The notes under the pieces were generated by a model. That model saw only the letters and a program-made list of their open reading frames with translations, had not been told where the DNA came from and searched no databases. The translations under genes were made by a program, and so were the position numbers. Of a stretch of DNA of 64,000 bases, positions 1 through 12,635 are shown piece after piece. The stretch is taken from assembly GCF_040958095.1 (NCBI RefSeq), contig NC_091208.1, positions 6,231,193-6,295,192 on the forward strand. Direction: 5' to 3'. This DNA is from Procambarus clarkii (lineage: Eukaryota > Arthropoda > Malacostraca > Decapoda > Cambaridae). How positions within the stretch are numbered: the first letter of the stretch is position 1; each line of letters begins with the position of its first letter.

Positions 1-616
1 AGGTGATAGCCGAGGCTATTTGAACGTCTTGTACATACCAGATGCATTGCTTCTGGGAGTATGGGTTCGAGTCACTTCTGGGGTGTGAGTTTTCAGTTGC
101 ATATGTCCTGGGGACCATTCAGGCTTGTTCGCATTTGTGTTCCTCACGTGTTGCCCCAAAGAATGAGGTGATTTGGTAAAATGCTATGCCCAAGATAACT
201 ATCCGAGTGCCGGCGGTGGGGTGGTTCAAATAGCCTCGGCTATCACCTCATTATGTCCGGTCGTGATGGTCAAGTGGATTAAGGCGTCTTGTACATACCA
301 GATGCATTGCTTCTGGGAGTATGGGTTCGAGTCACTTCTGGGGTGTGAGTTTTCAGTTGCATATGTCCTGGGGACCATTCAGGCTTGTTCGCATTTGTGT
401 TCCTCACGTGTTGCCCCAAAGAATGAGGTGATTTGGTAAAATGCTATGCCCAAGATAACTATCCGAGTGCCGGCGGTGGGGTGGTTCAAATAGCCTCGGC
501 TATCACCTCATTATGTCCGGTCGTGATGGTCAAGTGGATTAAGGCGTCTTGTACATACCAGATGCATTGCTTCTGGGAGTATGGGTTCGAGTCACTTCTG
601 GGGTGTGAGTTTTCAG

Positions 617-617
<1 letters not shown>
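1..617. repeat. 260-bp tRNA-derived satellite, about 2.4 units
   Basis: Near-identical units repeat every 260 bp (for example the same stretch at 173 and 433). Each unit holds a tRNA-like module: an A-box-like TGGTCAAGTGG followed about 50 nt later by a B-box-like GGGTTCGAGTC, around 268-330 in the second unit. The same satellite occurs inverted at 13221-14199. The last unit runs straight into a TA microsatellite. Open frames through it are by-products of the repeat. The tRNA origin is inferred from box spacing; no intact cloverleaf is visible. Confidence 0.85.

Positions 618-696
<79 letters not shown>
618..696. repeat. (TA)n microsatellite
   Basis: Uninterrupted AT dinucleotides between the satellite and a PLE 3' end. 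Confidence 0.97.
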
Positions 697-699
<3 letters not shown>

Positions 700-815
700 T
701 CATTGAATATGACCGCATATTCTGTATTTATTATTTTCTGGTTTAGGGCTTCTATCCCTCTAACTATTTTCTTAGCATCAGGGCTTGATTGAAATAGGAG
801 TTCTCCAAAACTCAT
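697..815 (-). pseudogene. PLE ORF start (second family), truncated
   Basis: About 40 residues starting MSFGELLFQ and ending VIFNETY, then translated TA repeat. Compared with the first PLE family, the FGEL, the central R.I and the IIN...VIFN positions agree while other residues differ, so this looks like real protein divergence rather than a DNA-level copy. The frame is cut by the microsatellite and cannot be functional here. Confidence 0.55.
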
Positions 816-1190
816 TTTCGTACTTTTAAGGTGAAGAAAAGAAGTGATTTACTATAGAGTGTATTACACTTATTTATATAATTTGCACAACGTTTCGAAC
901 CTCCATGGTTCATTCTCAAGTGAACAGATTTTACAATACTAGTTGATTTTATACCCGCACTGGGTCAGGTGATAATACAACAAATGTGAAAACATGGGGG
1001 GATACATAAGGGATAAATGTGAGGTGAAACATAGAGGCTGCAGAAGGCTTATTGGCCCATAAGAGGCAGCTCCTATCTAAACACAAAGATTAATCCAGTG
1101 TAATTGGCCTATTATGTTGGACATTGTCTTCTGTGTTGGCATCGATATGTTCTTGTCTTGTCCTTACTCTCATAGAGTAAGGACAAGACA
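697..1190 (-). mobile_element. Penelope-like element, second family, 3'-terminal piece
   Basis: Read on the minus strand, this ends in the beginning of a reading frame starting MSFGELLFQ at 815 and running into the TA tract. That start is a diverged relative of the MSFGELIFE start at the 3' ends of the other PLE copies here (3880, 12122, 19568). A repeated start of the ORF at the 3' end is expected for PLE pseudo-LTRs. Upstream sequence includes a motif (around 888-925) like those common near such ends. A short inverted repeat of TCTTGTCCTTACTCT lies near 1160-1190. Family assignment is by the shared N-terminal pattern only. Confidence 0.6.
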
Positions 1191-1237
<47 letters not shown>

Positions 1238-1240
1238 ACA

Positions 1241-1292
<52 letters not shown>
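1191..1292. repeat. (TA)n, two tracts split by ATAAGACAAG
   Basis: Two TA tracts separated by a short copy of the AAGACAAGA motif that also borders the left side, suggesting local duplication. Confidence 0.9.
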
Positions 1293-1295
<3 letters not shown>

Positions 1296-1676
1296 GTACC
1301 TAGTAGCCAGAACACACTTCTGAGCCTACTATGCAAGGCCCGATTTGCCTAATAAGCCAAGTTTTCATGAAATAATTGTTTTTCGACTACCTAACCTACC
1401 TAACCTAACCTAACCTAACTTTTTCGGCTACCTAACCGAACCTAGCCTATAGAGATAGGTTAGGTTAGGTTAGGTAGGGTTGGTTAGGTTCGGTCATATA
1501 TCTACGATAATTTTAATTCCAATAACAAAACATTGACCTCATACATAATGAAATGGGTAGCTTTATCATTTCATAAGAAAAAAATTTGAGAAAATCTATT
1601 AATTCAGGAAAACTTGGCTTATTAAGCAAATCGGGCCTTGCATAGTAGGCTGAGCGGTGCATTCTGGCACTAGGTC
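1293..1676. mobile_element. Foldback MITE with TTAGG-like core
   Basis: Begins GTCGTACCTAGTAGCCAGAA and ends with a mutated inverse of it; terminal inverted repeats are about 70-75 bp. The middle holds CCTAACCTAACC runs followed by the inverse AGGTTAGGTTAGG. No coding capacity. TA tracts flank both sides, consistent with insertion into TA or expansion of a TA target duplication. Four closer copies lie at 14628, 15068, 15513 and 19794. Superfamily not established. Confidence 0.8.
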
Positions 1677-1682
1677 ATTCTA

Positions 1683-1686
<4 letters not shown>

Positions 1687-1742
<56 letters not shown>
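1687..1742. repeat. (TA)n microsatellite
   Basis: TA tract on the right side of the foldback element. Confidence 0.95.
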
Positions 1743-1745
<3 letters not shown>

Positions 1746-2137
1746 CTTCAATGTACAGCCTGATAGTGTAATTTGGAAGTCAAGTCAACAGCGCCCGTTG
1801 GCTCGCAGGTCTGGCTGGCACAATGACGTCACAACTCCGTTTATCAACAACATTTTAATATTCATTATGACGTCATAAAGAAGAACCAATCAAAGTGTTC
1901 TATCGTCTGGACTTGATGACGTCATGCTTCAGACCCTTTCGTAGGGTTCTCTGAACATACTCTAATATGGTTCTCGTATTTATATGAATCTCTCATGACG
2001 CAATGAGAGGACCTTTCAGATAATTTCCTGGATATGAATGTCAATGGCAACATACACACATATATCAAATGCTCTCTGAATATGAATCTTGATGACGCAT
2101 TTCTTAAAAAACAGTCAAACGGCTAAGTATGCTTACA
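1743..2137. other. No gene recognised
   Basis: AT-rich sequence with scattered TGACGTCA/TGACGTCAT palindromes that recur in the 50-bp repeat to the right. I see no open frame or RNA gene. Confidence 0.5.
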
Positions 2138-2390
2138 TGTTCCTGACGTCATTCCAAGAGCTAATCAAACAGCTCTCTTCACATACTTGTTCCTGACGTC
2201 ATTCCAAGAGCCAATCAAACAGCTCTCTTCACATACTTGTTCCTGACGTCATTCCAAGAGCCAATCAAACAGCTCTCTTGACATACTTCTTCCTGACATC
2301 ATTCCCAGAGCCAATCAAACGGCTCTCTTGACATACTTGTTCCAGACGTCATTCGAAGAGCCAGTCAAACAGCTCTCTAGACATACTTGT
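2138..2390. repeat. 50-bp tandem repeat, five units
   Basis: Units of the form TGTTCCTGACGTCATTCCAA plus AGAGCCAATCAAACAGCTCT and a short tail, period 50 bp, with a degraded further copy near 2505-2550. Each unit carries a CRE-like TGACGTCA core and an AGAGC...GCTCT inverted pair. No coding role seen. A regulatory role is speculation. Confidence 0.85.
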
Positions 2391-2756
2391 TTCCTGGATA
2401 TGAATGTCAATGCCAACATATACATATATCACATGCTCTCTGAATATGAATCTTGATGACGCAATTCTTATAAACCAGTCAAACGGCTCAGGATGCTTTC
2501 ATGTTCCTGACATACTTCCAAGAGGCAATCAAACAGCTCTCTAGATATGTTTGATATAGATGTCAAGTGTATTAATCAATAGCATAATGCTTTGAAACTT
2601 TCGCTAGTCAGTGGGTTTCCTGATGTTTAGGACCTAATCAGACGAAGTTCACATCACACTCAACTCTATGCTCGCAGGTATACTGTTATGCTGATCTATA
2701 ACAGGTATACCTATACAAATTCTCCATGACAGGCCAGATCATGAATCATGCCATGC

Positions 2757-2915
2757 CAGTGCGTAACGTCTTCGTGCCAGACCGTGACTCCTTCCGTACT
2801 AGACTGTGACCCCTTCCATGACAGATTGTGACCCCTGCCGTGCCAGACCCTGACCCCTGCCGTGCCAGACCCTGACCCCTGCTGTACCAGACCCTGACCG
2901 CTGCCGCGTGACCAC
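2757..2915. repeat. GC-rich minisatellite
   Basis: Imperfect copies of CCGTGCCAGACCCTGACCCCTG, about six units. The bases to 3143 are not recognised as a gene. Confidence 0.75.
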
Positions 2916-3143
2916 GCCAGCCTCTGGGAGCTTAGTAGTCTGTGAATACCATATTTATTTTAAGAAAACTGTCGGTGCCATCTAGCATGTAAGGTTTAAA
3001 GTAATATAAATAAAACCTATGATAGTTACGTTTTTTTCCTCAACCTTCCTTAAGTGATCCCTCTGTCACCTACCTCAGAGACCCTCTGCAATCCCCCTCA
3101 GAGACCCTCCGTCACCTACTTCAGTGATCTTCAAGGTGACAAG

Positions 3144-3647
3144 GAAAGGGTCCTGAAAGATATTGTTAATAGAAACGTTATCCCTACAGACAAAAATCAG
3201 AGGATACAACTGACGATTTACTATAAAACCAGAAAAACGGCCAGCCTACTCATGAGAAACTCTCCAGACACAAAGCAGAACGCTTTAAAAGAGACCAACG
3301 TCGTCTATGCCTTCAAATGCCCTCTTGGGGACTGTAAGCTCCAAAAAAACCAGTATATAGACAAGACAACAACATCTCTTTCTAGGCGTTTAACGATGCA
3401 TAAGCAACAGGGCTCCATTAAGGAACATATAATCTCTTCCCACAACCAAACCATCGCCAGAGAAATCCTAGTAAACAACACAGAAATCATCGATAGATAC
3501 AGCGATAGCAGGCAGCTTGACGTTTGCGAGGCACTACACATTAAGAAGTCCACACCAGCAATCGACAGCCAATTAATGCACAACTATATTCTACCCACCT
3601 CAAGACTCCGCTCCAATATAGAAGCATCAAGAAATATGGACCAATAG
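3144..3647 (+). pseudogene. PLE copy A: C-terminal ORF with GIY-YIG endonuclease
   Basis: The C-terminal part of a Penelope-like polyprotein. Visible: VYAFKCPLGDC, then QYIDKTTTSLSRRL (the GIY-YIG-type QYIGKT, here with Gly changed to Asp), then an HIIS/H block and the end ASRNMDQ with stop at 3645-3647. The GIY-YIG nuclease of PLEs nicks target DNA for target-primed reverse transcription. The RT half is absent, so this copy is 5'-truncated at about 3144, next to unrelated sequence. The G-to-D change at the motif glycine suggests this nuclease would be impaired. Confidence 0.85.
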
Positions 3648-4799
<1,152 letters not shown>

Positions 4800-4911
4800 C
4801 ACCCTCACATCCAAGAAAAAAATGCAATTAATTGATGATTAATGGCATTTTTTCTGAAAGTAAGCATGTAATTACAAGTAAAAGAAAATTTATGATAATT
4901 ATATCTCATCA

Positions 4912-5412
4912 CTATGTCACATCAAAAATAAAACTCCTAGATAAAGCATCTGCAATCACATTTTGCCTACCAGGAATATGCTTAATTTCTACATTGAACT
5001 TCTGCAAGAATAATGATCACTAGAGTATTATTTGATTTTTGCACTTCATCTGGTTGAGGAAAACAAGTCGATTAGGATCTTTAAATACTACCACTTTGTT
5101 ACCTGACAGGTAAGTCTCAAATTTCTTAAAAGCTAGTATGAGACCAAGTGCTTCCTTTTCCACTACAGAATAGTTCTTTTGTGCTTTACTAAATATTCTG
5201 GAAAAAAAGTACACTGGGTGTTCAATATTGTCAAGTCCCACTTGAATAAGTACTGCACCTATTCTTAAGTCTGAAGCTTCAATATGCAGGATAAAAGGTC
5301 TGTCATATTGAGGGCTATCTAGTACAGATGACGTAGATAGTATTCCTTTTAAGCTCTGAAAGGAATCTTGACATTCTTGTGTCCATTTAAATTTTACTTG
5401 TTTATGCAACAA
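4912..5412 (-). pseudogene. Pol: RNase H
   Basis: Ty3/Gypsy-type RNase H. Visible are the F.LHIEASD opening (Asp-like catalytic strand; canonical D.S replaced by EASD), YFSR-like YFFSRIFSKAQKNYSVVEKE (the catalytic E block) and LAFKKFETYL. After a stop at 5020 the same frame continues to a recognisable HIPGRQNVIADALSR end near 4935. It degrades the RNA strand of the RNA/DNA hybrid in family members. It is directly followed by the LTR, so pol ends here and no integrase lies downstream. Confidence 0.85.
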
Positions 5413-5463
5413 ATTGGTTAATGGGGCAGCAACTGCAGAGAAATTTTTACAATACCGCCTATA

Positions 5464-6016
5464 TTATGCACACATTCCAATGAACCTTTGAACCCCCTTT
5501 TTACTTGTCAACACTGGATATTCCACTATAGCTTGAATTTTGTCTTGCAGAGGTAGTATCTTACCTTGTTCCCCTTCATGTTCTAGATAAATTATAGTGC
5601 CCTTTGCCCAACTACATTTGTTTACATTAATAGTTAAATTGGCACTTTGTAACACTTCAAATGATTTCTTAAGACCTGACATGTGATTTGTCCAAATTTT
5701 ACTACACAGTACTATATCATCCCTGCAATTTTGCACGTCCTTAAGCAAAACAAATCACTAGTTTCTAGAAAGTGGCAGGAGCATTTCTTAATCCAAAAGG
5801 CATGACATTAAATTCATATGCTCCATCAGGTGTAATAAAAGCCGTCACTTCCCTAGCATAATCAATCAACGGAATTTTGTGGTATCCCTTAGAAAGATTA
5901 ACTTTTGACACAAACTGAGCATTACCAATCTGGTCTATACACTCATCCAACAATGGTAATGGGAACAAATCAACTATTGTTACCTTATTTAATTTACGAT
6001 AGTCCATACACAAACG
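5464..6016 (-). pseudogene. Pol: reverse transcriptase, palm and thumb part
   Basis: Gypsy-type RT. Visible: CMDYRKLNKVT, the first catalytic strand SKVNLSKGYHKIPL (canonical D.. changed to N), FNVMPFGLRNAPATF, then the YxDD region as CRDDIVLCS (first Tyr lost). Between 5749 and 5764 there are stops. It reads on toward RNase H across one stop near 5460 (GMCA then YRRYC). The N-terminal part of RT lies at 7640-7760, beyond an inserted LTR. Confidence 0.85.
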
Positions 6017-6021
6017 CCAGT

Positions 6022-7634
6022 TGTTGGAAATAACCAACAGATTCATACATCCATTGTTTTTATACAACCTTTGTATTAACCATAAGTAGTTACTAAAATT
6101 ACTAACTTGTAGATTTAATCATCATCATGATTTATATTAAACATATTGCCAGATTCTTCCTAGTCAGAGTGACGACGCAAGGAACGACAGGCAGAGACAT
6201 GAATTCTTTCCACATTTAGTTGGATTTATAACAGAGTCCAGTTTATCATTTCTTTTACTAAAAATAGTTACTTACTAATAAGTTTAATTTTGTAGCATAC
6301 TACTGCTTACTGGAACGCCTTTATTTAGTTGATATTAAATATTCTAGAGGAAATTATTTTAATGTAAGTGATTTCACTTTAATTTCCTCAATTAGCTGCA
6401 TGACTTTAATAAACCAATTAATGTTGCAAGAAATTATACTTAACACAGAAGAGTTAAATGTAACATCAATACTCGTCACCATCTCTTCCTTCCTTAGTTA
6501 ATTACGATATATATAAATCCATTTACGCTCGAGATGTCTATCGAGAGCCGCGCATGCGCAATCGGGAAGAGGAGGAAGACAGAACGTCCCCAGCCACCAC
6601 GCGACACGGATGCCATTAGCAACGGAGATCTACGTTTCGATCTTGCTAACAGTTTGTATTTCGCTCCCACGACTAACAGAGCGGTGCCACGTCACTTGGC
6701 ACATCTAAGCAGTGTCCCAGGAACCAATAATTACTCCAACCCACAAGTAACGTCTTATCACGGCAGCTGAGGACGAGGGATCTGGAATCGTTCCTACATC
6801 AGTGGACACTCCGCCCGGCAACTAACCATTTCTAAACTATAATATTGTGCACATTTTTATATTTAGATTAATTGTCGTTAGGCTGTGAGCTTACCATCAA
6901 AGGCCCGTACGTTTAATCTCTAAATTTATTTCGCTTTATTGGAATATAAATTGCATAATTATTTACTTAAGATCTCTGCAATAATAATAACATTCTGTAG
7001 GAATATATTTCGTAATTCTGGATGTACTTGTAGTTACCATTAGTGGAATTCTACAATGTAATTGCCTTCCAGCTCCGAGTCGACGTCAACCGAGGTGCTA
7101 GGCTTCCCCACCTTCACGTGCAACAATTTGCCCTATGCAACACGTCGTCGGTGGAGCGTGGCAACTGATTACACCTCTCTAGTTTTACAGCTAAGCTCTT
7201 CATGTTTATCCGTAGTAATAACTCTGTAGTTATAGTAGTGATCTCCCAAAGAGATCAATTACACCTACCCATTGATTTACCATATACTGTACTATTCTAT
7301 CCAGTAGTATGTTGAGGTGCATTTACATCTAATTATTATTATATAATCAACCTTATTTACTTTCATAATTTCTTTACTCTGGTGAGGAACCAGCACCAGA
7401 TTAATGCTAGGGATGCATTAATCTTTTAGCATGCCCCAATTTTGTGCAAGTTAATTTGACTCCCTTTACATAAGAAATACTGTTTCACTAAGATCCATAG
7501 GACACTAGTTCTTGGTATTAGTTTAATCCATTGTCTCACTTTATTTTCCACTTTTTCTCAAAAAGTGGTGGTCCTTCACAGCTATCGAATTATACTTTTT
7601 TAGTTTCAAATTATTGGAGTCAGATTTTCCCACA
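6022..7634. mobile_element. Solo LTR (1613 bp) inserted in RT
   Basis: Ends are TGTTGGAAATAACC (left) and TTTTCCCACA (right), i.e. TG...CA, flanked on both sides by the 5-bp direct repeat CCAGT (6017-6021 and 7635-7639). The target is a tryptophan codon in RT, and RT homology resumes exactly on either side. Minus-strand start TGTGGGAAAATCTGAC resembles the start of the LTR at 48374 (TGTCGGAAAATCTGAC). A TATATATAAA box lies near 6507 on the plus strand; an 78-residue open frame at 6534 is not considered a gene. No internal retroviral-type genes, so a solo LTR. Confidence 0.85.
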
Positions 7635-7639
7635 CCAGT

Positions 7640-8130
7640 TTCCCCCTGGTTTTCTTACTAGCAAACAAGAACTCCAAGAACTTTGGCTTGGACGTATGAA
7701 GTTATATTGAAGTAGAAAATCCACTTCCTGTTGTATGGTTCTTCTTTTTTCGGGATTCACTCAGTAGGAATGCAGTCGAATTGGAGTGTCGTCAAGCAGT
7801 TGGATGTTGTGGGTGATGAGAGGAGTCTGAATTGGTACCTCCCCAAACAGATTAGAATGTGTGTCTAGCAAGACCTGTAACTCATCACGCTGCTCATCCT
7901 GCAAATGACATAGCAACTCCTTCCCTACGGAATTAGAACTGAAGTAAAGAATATTAATATCTTTTCCCTCATTGCAGTCCTCCTCAGGTGGTAATTCCTC
8001 CTGACCAAAACAAGCCACAACAACTGGCCCACAATAGGCCTTCAGCCGATTTGAATGTGCAATCATTTGCTGTCCTGAAATATTTGGGTTAGATACTTTA
8101 TATGATATATTTCCCAACTTTTCTACAATA
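7640..8130 (-). pseudogene. Pol: integrase C-terminus joined to RT N-terminus
   Basis: The key evidence for domain order. Reading the minus strand from 8130: the integrase tail (YNIVEKLGN, then HSNRLKAY, the usual H.NRLK.Y end of Gypsy integrases) is followed in the same open frame by FGEVPIQTP...HNIQLLDDTPIRLHSY, the standard lead-in to Gypsy RT, then EKRRTIQQEVDFLL and LLVRKPGG up to the LTR. One stop lies at about 7758. IN and RT are thus fused in one frame, IN first. Confidence 0.85.
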
Positions 8131-8137
8131 TTGTAGG

Positions 8138-8207
8138 GCCTCGTAGCCTGGTGGATAGCGCGCAGGACTCGTAATTCTGTGGCGCGGGTTCGATTCCCGC
8201 ACGAGGC
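8138..8207 (+). other. tRNA-Thr(CGT)-like head of the SINE
   Basis: Acceptor stem GCCTCGT pairs fully with ACGAGGC; the T stem GCGGG/CCCGC encloses TTCGATT; the anticodon stem CAGGA/TTCTG encloses CTCGTAA, anticodon CGT. The D arm does not pair well and the SINE body follows without a terminator, so this is treated as a SINE head rather than a working tRNA gene. Confidence 0.7.
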
Positions 8208-8388
8208 AGAAACAAATGGGCAATGTTTCTTTCACCCTGAATGCCCCTGTTACCTAGCAGTAAATAGGTACCTGGGAGTTAGTCAGCTGTCACGGGCTGC
8301 TTCCTGGGGGTGGAGGCCTGGTCGAGGACCGGGCCGCGGGGACACTAAAAAAGCCCCGAAATCATCTCAAGATAACCTCAAGATAACC
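8138..8388 (+). mobile_element. tRNA-Thr-headed SINE inside integrase
   Basis: A 70-nt tRNA-like head is followed by a body with CTGTTACCTAGCAGTAAATA, GTCACGGGCTGCTTCCTGGG and a CTCAAGATAACCTCAAGATAA tail. The same body occurs at 39895 and 51729 with different heads. It splits the integrase between HKVEG and PYNIV. Non-coding; Pol III promoted in living members. Confidence 0.9.
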
Positions 8389-9407
8389 CTCAACCTTATG
8401 AGACATGGAAGTCCCTAGTCGAGGTTTCAACACCAACACTAGATCACCACTTGCAAACGACCTGAGCTTTGTCTTAAATTTCAAATCATACCATTCCTTC
8501 ATCACTTGCTGCGCCTTCCCAAGATGTTTCATAGCCAGCTCCTTAGTGCGACACAACTTACTCTTGACATCACTCAGGTAACGACCACTCTGATGAACAG
8601 AGACATCACCAAGCATTTTCTCCTGAAGCATCTTCAAGGGACCTCTTACCTGGTGTCCGAACACGAGATCAAATGGAGAACAACCAAGTGACTCTTGTAA
8701 TCCCTCTCTGGCTGCGAATAGAACAAAAGGAAGATTCTCGTCCCAATGACGTGGATATATCTCCCCTGTAGTCTTCAGCATCTACTTCAACGTTTGGTGA
8801 AAATGCTCAATTCCACCTTGACTTTGTGGATCGTAAGGACTAGTAAATTTATGTAGAATCCCATGAGATTCACAAAAGGTTCTGAAAACCCTAGAACAAA
8901 AGTTTCCCCCATTATCAGCCTGGATAACACGTGGCATACCAAACAAGGGGAAAAATAGCTCCAGACACTTTATAAGGTTCTTAGCCTTAGTATTCCTCAC
9001 AGCATACGCCTCATGAAATCTCGTAGTCATGCACGTCAAGGTGAACAAAAACATATTACCTGATTTAGTTCTGGATAAATGACCTACACAATCCATAACT
9101 ACATGTGAAATAGATTCTTCTGGAACTATAATAGGTTGTAATGGTGCTCTTGACACAGATTGGTTGGGGTTTCCTACAGTTTGACATGCTACACAATTAT
9201 GGCAATATCTGACCACATCTTTCTTCAATTTAGGTCAGTAAAAATACAGATCTTATGATACATGCTAGTAATACCTTGGTGACCTCCCATAGGGTCATCA
9301 TGTGCAGCCTGCAAGACATGCTCGCGATAATCACTGGGGACAACAAGCTGGGTCCTCGTCTCACAATCATCTGATGAGGGAGCTCCCTTGGGTCTCCATC
9401 TTCTCAT
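8389..9407 (-). pseudogene. Pol: integrase (HHCC and DDE core)
   Basis: From the 5' side: a zinc-binding block with YREHVLQAAHDDPMGGHQG (H...H) and YCHNCVACQ (CxxC), then the catalytic core with HVVMDCVGHL (first D), QADNGGNF (second D) and SQGGIEHFHQTLK (E), then the PRHWDENLPF segment. Stops at about 9225 and 8780 break the frame. The integrase inserts LTR-element cDNA into the host genome. It lies directly after protease, not after RNase H. Confidence 0.9.
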
Positions 9408-9792
9408 CAGAAGTCGATCCTTGAAAAAGAAACTCGTCCCGTCCTACAATGCATCTACATTAGCAGTGGCCTCAGAACTACACTCAGGTAAACTGAGATC
9501 AGTACTTTGCAATGAACTCAAGATTAAGGACTCAAACTCGGAAGCGAGCGGGCATGTACCTGGCAACCTGACATCCTTTCCTAACCCCTGGCTGGTCAGA
9601 ATAAAATGGGTTCATGGCTACTACAGTCTCCCTCTCGTCTACTGGTTCAGAAGTGGAGACAAGCGGGCAAGTCACAGTTAAATCAGCCTCCTCACCTTCA
9701 CCTTCCTTGTGGCTAGGGCTCGGCAGGGCTTGCACTAATGACTTACTCTCATCATCCAACTGAGTCATGAATGAATCCACAAGATCCACCTC

Positions 9793-10734
9793 TCACTCCT
9801 TGTCTGAAGGGGTTCTGGTTTTGGAAACATCCACCTTGGTTGTAACAGGATTACTATCACCCATTTTTCCCATCGACCTGGTCACAACACATGCAGGGTA
9901 TATAATACCATCCTCTGCATCCTGCTGAGCCAGTACTCTGTTAGGGTTAAGCAACATTATTGGACATTCGGTCCCTTCAACCTTACGGTTCCCAAAATCA
10001 TTCCCTAGAATAATGTCCACTCCTGGAATGGGCAACTGTTTACTCACACCAACAGTACAACACCCAGAAGTAAAAGTTGAATCAAGATTAATTTGGATTA
10101 AAGACACTTGTTGCACACTACCTTCAATACCTTGTCTTAATATAACCCCACCAACATCCCTTGTATCAACATCAGTAAATACATTTTGAGAAATGAGAGA
10201 CTGTGAAGCTCCAGCATCACCGAGTAATTGCACAGACTTACACTTTCCATCTCTACACAATAATGTACCTTTGGACATATATGGTTTAAATTCAGTGATC
10301 CAATTGGGATTGACTGTAATACATTGAGAATTATTTATTTGTAACCCTCTACTCATGATGAGACCAGGTCGTCTTAATTCAGGGTGCAAACTAAAACATG
10401 AATTTATCACATGCCCTCTCCTCTTACAATGAGTGCAAAATTTGCCAGTGGTCACACCAGTTGAACCCACTGCAGGTCTAGAATTCACATTACTGGGAAT
10501 TTGTATCCCCATCAATGGTTTCTCAAGTTTAGATTTGGTAAGAGAAGAGTTCATGGGAGTAGCTAGGGAATTAGTACTGGGTTTGTTATGATAAACATGA
10601 TTATGAATATTATAATTTACTTTACTGTAAAAATTATGTGACTGGGCTTTAAATGGTGCCCTTGTAAGCAATTCATGCTCATCAGTGAGCTTGGAGAGCT
10701 GATAGATATCAGTAGTGCACTTTTGTTCAGCCAT
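9793..10734 (-). pseudogene. Gag end (zinc knuckle) and aspartic protease
   Basis: A CCHC knuckle CTHCKRRGHVINSC is followed about 70 residues on by LLGDAGASQSLIS, the retropepsin active site (usual DTGAS, here DAGAS), then GVDIILGNDF, typical of the protease flap/end region. The linker to integrase (9792-9408) is acidic and holds PSPSHKEGEGEE-like low-complexity sequence. The T-to-A change next to the catalytic Asp and surrounding stops indicate decay. Confidence 0.8.
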
Positions 10735-11719
10735 GAAAGTAGATAATTTATCTGGGAGACAAGATAAAACTTCTTCAGTAATGAGAAGATTTTTAAGAGT
10801 TGCAAACTCTATAATAGAAAGTTATTTCAGCCATCTCTCACAATAATTTACCTTCAACCTAGTAAAATCAGCAATGGTTTGTTCAGGTGCCCCTCATTAA
10901 ACTACGGCATATTTGTCGATGTGCCTCAGGATTTAACTGATATGCATTTAAGATGCTCTTTTTTAAAAATAGATAGTCAAAGCTATTTGCATCAGATAGT
11001 GATATGAATACCTCCTGACTCTTTCCCCTGAATTGACTTTGCATTATGGCCACCCATTGGTCCATAGGCCAGTCCATACTGACTGCAATCTTTGAAAAAT
11101 GAGAGAAGAAAACCTCAGGGTCTTCCTCATTAAAATTAGGCAACTCGACATATTTATTTATCCTAGATTGAGGGTTGGTACTGTTGCTAGTATTACCATG
11201 TCCAGCTGCAATTCTCTGTGCCTCAACTCTATTAATATCCACTGCCACCTGTCGTTTTATTTATAATTGTTTGGTTTGTTCATCTGCTTGCTGCTTCTTA
11301 GCTTCCACTAACTGTAACTGAGCTGGAAGTCTAGCATTCTGTGCCTCAAATTCTACTTGTTGAGTAGAATTTGCTCAATAAATTTGTTCCTCTAACTCTA
11401 ATTGCCTCTGTTGTTTTTGAGCCTCTAGCCTAGCGAATTCAAGCTGTGTTTCTAAATCAAGACGCTTTAATGCTAACTGCTCACTTTTCCCTTCAGTTAG
11501 TTCATCAAAAATCTCTTCCCCTAGATGACCATCTTCCACTAAATGAGTAACTATCACTTTCACTATCTGTCCTTTAACCATTTTGTTACTGGCTGGGAAC
11601 TCTAGTTTACCTGCCATCCAAATCAAAGCAGACTCTGTTAGGTTTTTAATCCCTTCAAAGTTAGGCTTTGACAGCAATAAATCTACTTGGTTCTCAATGA
11701 TTAACACATGGCACTTCAC
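10735..11719 (-). pseudogene. Gag (N-terminal and capsid-like part)
   Basis: Starts around MKCHVLIIENQVDLL, has a long Gln/Glu-rich helical stretch (LETQLEFARLEAQKQQ...), then PNFNEEDPEVFFSHFSKIA, the P.F.e.D.E.FF..FE pattern of Gypsy capsid domains. Two stops lie between 11374 and 11249 and a frameshift after 10883. The same domain plan is seen in the unrelated gag at 62156. Confidence 0.75.
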
Positions 11720-11739
11720 TAATCTACATAAATAAAAGT

Positions 11740-11876
11740 GTACTTGAATCGACTTGAGAATGGTCCAGGACGGACCGAAACGTCGTCGTCACTTCAACTT
11801 CTAGTGTGTGGTCTGGTCAACATACTTCAGCCACGTTATTGTTACTCATCGCCTGCATAAAAATGTATATATTTGT
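11740..11876 (+). repeat. Dispersed repeat with GGTCCAGGACGGACC motif
   Basis: Carries AATGGTCCAGGACGGACCGA, AACGTCGTCG, GTGTGTGGTCTGGTCAAC and ends near CTCATCGCCTGCATAAA. Other copies or parts: 32470-32560, 35123-35243 (inverted) and 37462-37545. Non-coding; probably the 3' end of a retroposon family. Confidence 0.75.
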
Positions 11877-11888
11877 TTCTTCAAAATC

Positions 11889-12635
<747 letters not shown>

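Noticed and set aside
6534..6770. 78-codon frame MSIESRACAIGKRR
   Set aside because: Lies inside the solo LTR downstream of its TATA box; no domain.
8138..8207. Functional tRNA-Thr gene
   Set aside because: Good acceptor, anticodon and T stems, but the D arm is poor and it is joined to a SINE body found elsewhere.
4912..11719. Ty1/Copia assignment from domain order
   Set aside because: RT, RNase H, integrase and protease motifs are of Ty3/Gypsy type; only the order is Copia-like.
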